In this document: positions 58,335 to 64,000 of the stretch, one piece after another
How positions within the stretch are numbered: position 1 is the first letter of the stretch
How the letters are laid out: every line of letters begins with the position of its first letter
NCBI GenBank assembly: GCA_019416685.1
Contig: DXWV01000047.1
Coordinates: forward strand, 73,344 to 137,343
From: Bacteroides sp.
GTDB taxonomy: Bacteria > Bacteroidota > Bacteroidia > Bacteroidales > Bacteroidaceae
Reading direction: 5' to 3'
Length of the DNA: 64,000 bases
Position numbers and translations under genes: made by a program
Notes under the pieces: model-generated
What the model saw: only the letters and a program-made list of their open reading frames with translations
Told to the model about the DNA's origin: nothing
The model's database searches: none

Positions 58335-59177
58335 TTATTTGCTTTCCGATTGTTCCCGCAGCCAGGCTATCTCTTCGGGCCACAATGTTTCGTCTATTGT
58401 CTCGAGTATCAACGGCATATTGTTAAAACGTGGGTCATGCATCAGTTTTTCAAAAAAGGCAAAGCCGATAAGCCCTTTTCCGATACTGTCGTGGCGGTCT
58501 ACATGGCTGCCTAATTCTTTTTTAGAATCATTGAGATGCATTCCGCGGAGATACCGGAACCCTACTACTTCTTCAAATTCGTTAAATACTGCATCATAAT
58601 CTCTAAGGAAATCATATCCTGCTGTGAAGGTGTGGCAAGTATCCAGACAGACGCCAACCCGGCTTTTGTCTTCTACACGATCGATGATATATTTCAGATG
58701 CCAGAACTCATTTCCTAAGTTACTGCCTTGTCCCGCAGTGTTTTCGATAACCGCCGTTACTCCTTTCGTCTTTTCCAGCGTGATATTGATGCTTTCTGCA
58801 ATGAGGTCAAGGCTCTCTTCTACTGAAATTTTATTCAAATGGCTACCCGGATGAAAGTTCAGGAGTTTCAATCCCAACTGTTCGCAGCGTTGCATTTCGT
58901 CCAGAAAGGCGGCACGGCTTTTCTCCAGTGCATCCGGTTCGGGATGCCCCAGATTGATAAGATAACTATCATGGGGAAGGATATACTCCGGTTTGAAGTT
59001 ATACTTTTCGCAGTTCTCCTTAAAAAGGCGAATGCTTTCTTCAGTCAGAGGTTTACTTATCCACTGACGTTGATTCTTTGTGAAAAGTGCAAAGGCATTA
59101 GCGCCTATTTCGTGTGCATTGACAGGAGCGTTTTCTACGCCACCCGAGGCACTGACATGTGCTCCAATATATTTCAT
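58335..59177 (-). CDS. nfo: Endonuclease IV (AP endonuclease)
   Basis: Zinc-dependent apurinic/apyrimidinic endonuclease of base-excision repair, 280 residues. The triple-zinc TIM barrel is marked by IGAHVSASGG, LLNFHPGSH, TAVIENTAGQGSNLG, GVCLDTCHTFTAGYD, GMHLNDSKKELGSHVDRHDS and LILETIDET. The start at 59177 and end are typical. It is a single-gene unit with its promoter at 59210. Confidence 0.97.
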   Translation of the reverse strand: MKYIGAHVSASGGVENAPVNAHEIGANAFALFTKNQRQWISKPLTEESIRLFKENCEKYNFKPEYILPHDSYLINLGHPEPDALEKSRAAFLDEMQRCEQLGLKLLNFHPGSHLNKISVEESLDLIAESINITLEKTKGVTAVIENTAGQGSNLGNEFWHLKYIIDRVEDKSRVGVCLDTCHTFTAGYDFLRDYDAVFNEFEEVVGFRYLRGMHLNDSKKELGSHVDRHDSIGKGLIGFAFFEKLMHDPRFNNMPLILETIDETLWPEEIAWLREQSESK

Positions 59178-59209
59178 ACTGTTTCTTTTTAGTTTATTAC
59201 ATTTACATG

Positions 59210-59217
59210 CAAAGATA
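59210..59217 (-). promoter_or_regulatory. Promoter -7 box for nfo
   Basis: Minus-strand TATCTTTG matches TAnnTTTG, 32 bases before the nfo ATG. Confidence 0.65.
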
Positions 59218-59234
59218 ACAATTATTATATCTGA

Positions 59235-59334
59235 TGAAACGCAGATTAACTCAAATTTCTGCAGATTATAAAGACCGTTATTTTAGTCTTATACTTGTTC
59301 TTCTTTGCGGTAATTTGCGTTAATCTGCGTTTCA
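59235..59334. repeat. 16-bp inverted repeat with the AACGCAGATTAAC core
   Basis: TGAAACGCAGATTAAC (59235-59250) exactly complements 59319-59334, with a 68-base loop. It lies between nfo and the 3' end of the lyase operon. The core recurs with one change at 27821. Confidence 0.75.
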
Positions 59335-59384
59335 GCCTCATTATCGCTTGTCGCACCTCCCCGTGCGAGAAGTACCGGGAAGTA

Positions 59385-62024
59385 TTATATTTCGAAATCG
59401 GGCAGATAGTCTACCAGCTTCTTTTCAATTTTTTTTCCGTCTATTTGTTCATTTATGAGTGTAGCACCTTCATTTTTGGTAGCGTCATAAATCAGAGATG
59501 CTTTCTCTGTCTTGTTGCTTACGCTGATGGCAGCTTTACCTGTCGGGGTAAGGTTACATTGGATAATCCAGTCACCTACCTGCCAGGTATCGCCTTTACG
59601 GGTCACTTTCATATCTGTCCGGTCTTTACCATGTGTATCGATGATAGTCAGAAAACGAGTGGTGGTAGTTTGTGGTGTAGTAGCCGAGAAGTGCCAGTGA
59701 TTGGGATACTTCACGGTCTTTCCACTTTTGTCCGTCACATTCTTCCAGTTGGTGGGCGGACAGAAGAAGGTATCTGTTACAGCTTCTTGTATAGGAGCAG
59801 AACTGAACAAATGGGCAACTGATACACCGTCAACCGCATTGCGTCCTGTAATGGTAATAGCATCTGATGATTGACGTTTTACATCCATTGGAAATGAGGT
59901 GGTATGTAACAGATAGCTCCAGGTAACTGGTTCTTTTCCTTCCAGCTCATCATAAATGACATAGACCCCCGTTTTGCCCAGTTGGATAACGTGGCGACGG
60001 AACATATTCAGTTTATTCTCATCCCAGCCATTCTCCGGAGTAAACTTTGTTCCGCTGAGGCGCGCACGCTCAAGCCATAGAGGAGAGGTTACTTTGCCAT
60101 AGGCATTTGAAGCGTCGCCTACAAAATAAGAGAGTTTTTCTCCTTCATACCAACGCGGTATCCAGCCATATCCTTCTGTGCCGATTTTCTGCCCCATACC
60201 ATTCACGAGGATAGAGTTGTGGGCACGGGTGTTACGGTAAGAATACATGCAATGGTCGTCAGTGAAACCAGTACGGTGACCGCTACTATAGAAAATCTCT
60301 TTACCACCGTAGAATGTGTTGAATGCATTTTGATTGGCAAGTGCATGTGAGGTACTTCCGTAAGAGCTGCTGCGGAAGGAGAGCATGGCATTCTTCTCCG
60401 GCTCTCCCAGAGAGGTATTCATATTTCCCAGTCCTGTTTCATTGAAAACATGTGTTTGTGGCATATCATCGAGGGTACGTTTACCAATGGGGAAAACATC
60501 TTCTGTCGGAAAAGGTTTTTGGGTAATACAACGATACCAGGTAAGGTCGGCAGGTTTCGCTTCGAAAGAACTTTGGAAGATGTCCGGTTGGCGTTCTTTT
60601 ATAGATCGTACGTAAGCAGCCGCCCACGGATTATTGCATTGGCGTGCCAATGCATCGGCGTAACCTACACGTGCTCCGCTGGGAGTCTTTTGATTTTCAT
60701 GAGAATTTCCCTGTCCAGCAGCTTTAGAGAAAGGAGGTTGCTGATAGATAACGTACAATGCATTTTTGTTGTACCACGGATCAGCAAAGAAGTCGAATCC
60801 GGTGACGCGTGAGAAGAAAGCAGGTACTTCAATTAGTGTACGGATGTTCACATGAAAATAGGAGTCACCATTGTGCCATCCTCCGTCTGCATTAAGTCCC
60901 GGCAGGCGTGATACCCATTCGTTATAGCAATAATCTACCCAGGTAGAGGCTTCGGGGAGTTCGCCGTAAGTAGCGAATGCAGCCATTGTAAGGATACGGA
61001 AAGTCATTTGCCAAACGTGATTATCGGCAATACGGTTCTCAAGATGGTTGACGTATTCTTCGAAAAACTTGCTTCCATTCTCCCGGATACTACCCAGTAA
61101 AAGAGTTTTCTCAGCAGGGGTAAGCAGATGATAGAAGGCATCGTAAGCCGAAGTACTCATAGAGAGGATCGTACCGAGGTTAAAATCACCGGCAAAATAC
61201 TTGCTGTCTTTCCAGGAGAGTATTTCGGTAAGACGCTTCATCGCTTCACGATAATATACTTCATTTTTAGTCAGTAGATAAGCACGTATCATACCTTCTA
61301 CATTCTTCTCTTCACGATCTACAATCTTTCGGCTTTCGCGGATAAGGGCAGATTTGTATTGTACGATGTTTGTTAGTTTCACCACTGCGCTGGTATCAAT
61401 TTCTTCTGCCAGGTGCTTTAGGGGATGCATGATGCATTTATCGGCTTTGGTGATGTAAGACTGCGCTTCCGGATTATTTTGATTTCGGGCTATAATCTCG
61501 TTCCATTCTTTAAAGTCGAGAAGAATACGAGGGTGCTCTGCAGGAAGTTTGGTGAGTAATTCTTGCAATGAAGGTGGATTGAAAGTATGCGTATTCTCAT
61601 CTATATAGAAATGATAGACGGGTGACCACTCTTCTTTACCGTTTTTGTCTACATAAGCATGTTGCCAGTAGTAAGTACCTTTCTCAAAGAGTTGGAAGGG
61701 ATTGAAGAAGGCCCAGTTACGTTCTGCAGTGATGACTCCCTGACGGAAATCTCTATCGCGGGCGATACGTATGCGATATGTTACATGCGGTTTCTGTTCT
61801 TCGCCTTCCACACCGTCGAGTACAGCGCCAAGGTGAGGGAATTTATCCGGCCACATAAAACGGGGAGGATTCATTGCAATGTGTTGTCCGTCGAGTGGGG
61901 AAGGAGTTTCTCGTACCTCATGCATAAGTGTAGGTTGGGTAAGATGCATGATACTGCTCTGCGCTTCTGCCGAAACGGGTAATAGGAGGGCAGCGAAGAG
62001 GAAGTAGTAAGTTATTCGTTTCAT
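59385..62024 (-). CDS. Heparinase II/III-like polysaccharide lyase with DUF4962 domain
   Basis: Exported 879-residue protein (signal MKRITYYFLFAALLLPVSAEA) predicted to cleave a uronate-containing glycan by beta-elimination. An N-terminal beta-sandwich of the DUF4962 kind is near 25-150 (PPRFMWPDKFPHLGAVLDGV), then an (alpha/alpha) toroid (NRIADNHVWQMTF, GGWHNGDSYFHVN) and a C-terminal heparinase-type beta domain (SYRNTRAHNSILVNGMGQ, with the conserved His-Asn). PL family 33 is the group I would test first, which is inference. It overlaps the upstream MFS gene by 4 bases and ends a ROK-MFS-lyase operon. No susC/D pair is visible. Confidence 0.82.
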   Translation of the reverse strand: MKRITYYFLFAALLLPVSAEAQSSIMHLTQPTLMHEVRETPSPLDGQHIAMNPPRFMWPDKFPHLGAVLDGVEGEEQKPHVTYRIRIARDRDFRQGVITAERNWAFFNPFQLFEKGTYYWQHAYVDKNGKEEWSPVYHFYIDENTHTFNPPSLQELLTKLPAEHPRILLDFKEWNEIIARNQNNPEAQSYITKADKCIMHPLKHLAEEIDTSAVVKLTNIVQYKSALIRESRKIVDREEKNVEGMIRAYLLTKNEVYYREAMKRLTEILSWKDSKYFAGDFNLGTILSMSTSAYDAFYHLLTPAEKTLLLGSIRENGSKFFEEYVNHLENRIADNHVWQMTFRILTMAAFATYGELPEASTWVDYCYNEWVSRLPGLNADGGWHNGDSYFHVNIRTLIEVPAFFSRVTGFDFFADPWYNKNALYVIYQQPPFSKAAGQGNSHENQKTPSGARVGYADALARQCNNPWAAAYVRSIKERQPDIFQSSFEAKPADLTWYRCITQKPFPTEDVFPIGKRTLDDMPQTHVFNETGLGNMNTSLGEPEKNAMLSFRSSSYGSTSHALANQNAFNTFYGGKEIFYSSGHRTGFTDDHCMYSYRNTRAHNSILVNGMGQKIGTEGYGWIPRWYEGEKLSYFVGDASNAYGKVTSPLWLERARLSGTKFTPENGWDENKLNMFRRHVIQLGKTGVYVIYDELEGKEPVTWSYLLHTTSFPMDVKRQSSDAITITGRNAVDGVSVAHLFSSAPIQEAVTDTFFCPPTNWKNVTDKSGKTVKYPNHWHFSATTPQTTTTRFLTIIDTHGKDRTDMKVTRKGDTWQVGDWIIQCNLTPTGKAAISVSNKTEKASLIYDATKNEGATLINEQIDGKKIEKKLVDYLPDFEI

Positions 62025-63301
62025 GGTAGAGTCTGTTTTTTATGAAAGAGTTCTTTTAGCTTTACTGTTTTATTATTGATAAGCGGGTGTGCCCAGAAGC
62101 CGATAAAGGTAATGTATCCTACAAATATCAGGATACTTAGCATACCCGTGCGTAGTGAAGTGGCATCTGCCAGTGTGCTGACAATCATCGGACCACCTGC
62201 ACCACCTGCAATTGCTGAACAAAGAATCCCGGCAAATGAGCCGTGATGTTTTCGAGCAGAGTTCAGAGCCAGAGAGAAGACGATACTAAACATCATCGAG
62301 ATACTGAACCCGATGGCCGGGAAAGCGATAAGCGACATTTCACGTGTACCGAATAAAGCGGTCAGTAACAATGTCATAGTCAGGAATCCTGAGATTTGCA
62401 ACAATCGTTTGCTGTCCATCAGCTTCAGAAGAAACATACCGACAATGCAACCCGCTGTCATCAGTCCCCAGAAATAGCTGACAGCCTGTGCACCTTCTGT
62501 TTGTGGGTTGACGCCATGATACTGCTCAAGGAAGGTACTCATGAAGATGGAAGTTCCCTGCTCGGTACTTACATAACAGAAGATACCCAGGAAGAACAAC
62601 CATACATATTTCTGTTTGAATAACTCCAGATAGGAACTGGTGGTACCACTTTTTTCCTCTTCCTGCAAAGTAATTTTCGGGAAGCGTGAGATGCCGACTG
62701 CAATCAGCATAATTAGTAATAGTGCGGAGAAGACCCAGTAGAGAGATACCCAGGGCATTTCTCTCGGAGTAATATCAGCTAATAGATCGAGTAGGAAATT
62801 ATGTCCGGCAACGTAGGTGTCAGCGTTCAGTTCCCGTATAAGATAGGTATAGACCAATGGACTGAGGAATGAAGCGATACCAAACATGAATTGTGCCAGT
62901 TCGGCAACAAAAGCATAGTTCTCTTCACCTCCTACAGTACGTTGCAATGGGTTCAGTACTGTTTGTAGCATCGCCATACCGAGTCCGATGATAAAAGATG
63001 AGGCTAATAACATGGGATAGGTATGGAGACAAGCAAAAAGAATGGTACCGATAAACGGCATTAAAAAGCCACAGAAAAGTACCGGTTTCTCTCCGTAACG
63101 GTCAATCAGCAATCCGGCAGGGATAGACATAATAGCATATGCCAGGAAAAAAGAAGTCGGAATAAATCCTGCCATTGCCAGGTCGCTCAGGTTGAAGTTG
63201 TGGATGATATCCGGTATCAGCGGTCCCAGAATATTGGTAATAAAAGATATAGTGAACCAAAACGCCATAATGAGCGCCAGCATTCCAAAGTTTCTTTTCA
63301 T
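62021..63301 (-). CDS. MFS sugar transporter (FucP/GluP-like)
   Basis: Inner-membrane sugar:H+ symporter of the major facilitator superfamily, 426 residues and twelve helices. Motif A between helices 2 and 3 is AGLLIDRYGEKPVLFCG. The N terminus (LALIMAFWFTISFITNILGP) and QTVLNPLQRTVGGEENYAF are typical of the fucose/glucose-galactose porter branch. It overlaps the lyase gene by 4 bases and lies 28 bases behind the ROK kinase gene, so the three form one operon. The imported sugar is presumably a product of the lyase pathway. Confidence 0.9.
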   Translation of the reverse strand: MKRNFGMLALIMAFWFTISFITNILGPLIPDIIHNFNLSDLAMAGFIPTSFFLAYAIMSIPAGLLIDRYGEKPVLFCGFLMPFIGTILFACLHTYPMLLASSFIIGLGMAMLQTVLNPLQRTVGGEENYAFVAELAQFMFGIASFLSPLVYTYLIRELNADTYVAGHNFLLDLLADITPREMPWVSLYWVFSALLLIMLIAVGISRFPKITLQEEEKSGTTSSYLELFKQKYVWLFFLGIFCYVSTEQGTSIFMSTFLEQYHGVNPQTEGAQAVSYFWGLMTAGCIVGMFLLKLMDSKRLLQISGFLTMTLLLTALFGTREMSLIAFPAIGFSISMMFSIVFSLALNSARKHHGSFAGILCSAIAGGAGGPMIVSTLADATSLRTGMLSILIFVGYITFIGFWAHPLINNKTVKLKELFHKKQTLP

Positions 63302-63329
63302 AATAATAGTGTTTCAGATTTCTTTTGTA

Positions 63330-64000
63330 CTATCGTCGATTAAATATTAACCCCGCTGCTCCTATACTTCCGGCTTTATTACCCAGGCTAGCTGCAATGA
63401 TCTGAGTGTTGACCGCACAATCAGGGATGGCATAGCGATGTGCCTGTCGGCTGATCTTCTCTATATAGAAGTCTCCCGCTTCGGACAATCCGCCTCCGAT
63501 AACGATGAGCTGTGGACTAAAGATATTAATAAATCCTGCAATACCATGCCCCAGATAGTCACAATGTTCTTCCAAACATTCTGTAGCAAGTTCATTTCCT
63601 TCTTTGTAGAGGCGGACAATAAGCTCGCCATTAATCTCTTTTCCCGGATATTGTATGTCTGCTTTTGAACTGCGTTGTGTGAAACGGCGTACCAGTGCCG
63701 CTGTGGAAGCATAATGTTCCAGACAGCCTACCGACCCGCATGCACAGGCTTCTCCATTGGCAATGAGGGGTACATGTCCCAGCTCGGTTCCCCGGTTGGC
63801 AAAGCCATTGAATAGTTTGCCGTCAATCACAACAGCTCCTCCGATTCCTGTGCCGACAGTCAGAAACACAACATGTGTTGCTCCTTGTCCTGCCCCATAC
63901 ATAGTTTCTCCCAATCCCATCAGATTGGCGTCATTGCCAAGTAAGGTAGGGAGTCCGGTAGCTTTTTCAATTGTATCTGCAAGGGGTAGCTTTTCCCATC
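63330..64000 (-). CDS. ROK-family sugar kinase, 5' end beyond window
   Basis: Cytoplasmic sugar kinase, partial: the frame is open to base 64000 and the N-terminal part with the phosphate-1 loop is missing. Visible are WEKLPLADTIEKATGLP and the catalytic NDAN (GNDANLMGLGE), then the ATP-binding VGTGIGGAVVIDGKL and the ROK zinc site with His and three Cys (GHVPLIANGEACACGSVGCL). The ROK family covers glucokinases, GlcNAc and ManNAc kinases, and the residues here do not decide among them. It is the first visible gene of the operon with the MFS transporter and lyase. Confidence 0.9.
   Translation of the reverse strand, partial: WEKLPLADTIEKATGLPTLLGNDANLMGLGETMYGAGQGATHVVFLTVGTGIGGAVVIDGKLFNGFANRGTELGHVPLIANGEACACGSVGCLEHYASTAALVRRFTQRSSKADIQYPGKEINGELIVRLYKEGNELATECLEEHCDYLGHGIAGFINIFSPQLIVIGGGLSEAGDFYIEKISRQAHRYAIPDCAVNTQIIAASLGNKAGSIGAAGLIFNRR

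Overview
The window is chromosomal DNA from a gut-type Bacteroides (order Bacteroidales). The evidence is a SusC/SusD pair, a propeller-type sensor-regulator, an ECF sigma/FecR pair, a 308-residue NusB, a GH97 enzyme very close to SusB, DUF5606 and DUF4250 proteins, and many promoters with the Bacteroides -7 box TAnnTTTG. The sequence does not fix the species.

Layout. The 3' end of tRNA-Thr and its terminator (1-99) are followed by a beta-glucan-type polysaccharide utilization locus (186-12578): a membrane regulator, SusC, SusD, a GH16 lipoprotein, a clan GH-A lipoprotein and a GH3 lipoprotein. Next come convergent enolase, a pentapeptide-repeat protein and the FluC fluoride channel. A DUF6377 membrane regulator precedes a SusB-like GH97 alpha-glucosidase (15628-19517). 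Then follow a PurF-like protein without the catalytic cysteine, pepT, gcvT, a CPA2 antiporter and a HIT protein. The core block 26664-32616 holds rplY-pth-hslR, a PUR-family protein, nusB-yajC-ybbR-coaE and a DUF5606 gene. A structured, gene-poor stretch (32700-33350) precedes clpB. After clpB come a DUF6621-like gene, a LysR regulator, a YeiH family transporter, a carboxynorspermidine-dehydrogenase-like/bcp/recA operon, a BamE-like envelope protein, a META-domain lipoprotein, a BtuF/BtuC pair and dnaK. A sigma/anti-sigma module flanked by two paralogous envelope proteins follows (49353-53642). The window ends with small DUF proteins, an aldo/keto reductase, a ClC channel, an Mpv17-like membrane protein, endonuclease IV, and a heparinase-like lyase/MFS/ROK-kinase operon cut by the window edge.

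How genes work together. The first locus looks like capture (SusC/D), surface and periplasmic cleavage (GH16, GH-A) and terminal glucose release (GH3). Its likely controller is the adjacent LuxR-tailed sensor, and 11-bp-phased repeats lie upstream of the susC promoter. The last operon looks like lyase, importer and kinase for a uronate-containing glycan.

Most unusual signal. Four intergenic gaps (14162-14280, 36200-36304, 44341-44444, 49109-49187) each hold four or five copies of a short, mostly palindromic unit with a strict 22-23 bp period. Two arrays, 30 kb apart, share one unit sequence; the other two have their own unit with the same period. None encodes a protein or looks like CRISPR. 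Other points are a PurF homologue lacking the nucleophile Cys, a three-hairpin transcript candidate at 32806-33058, and a 13-bp perfect stem in front of dnaK.
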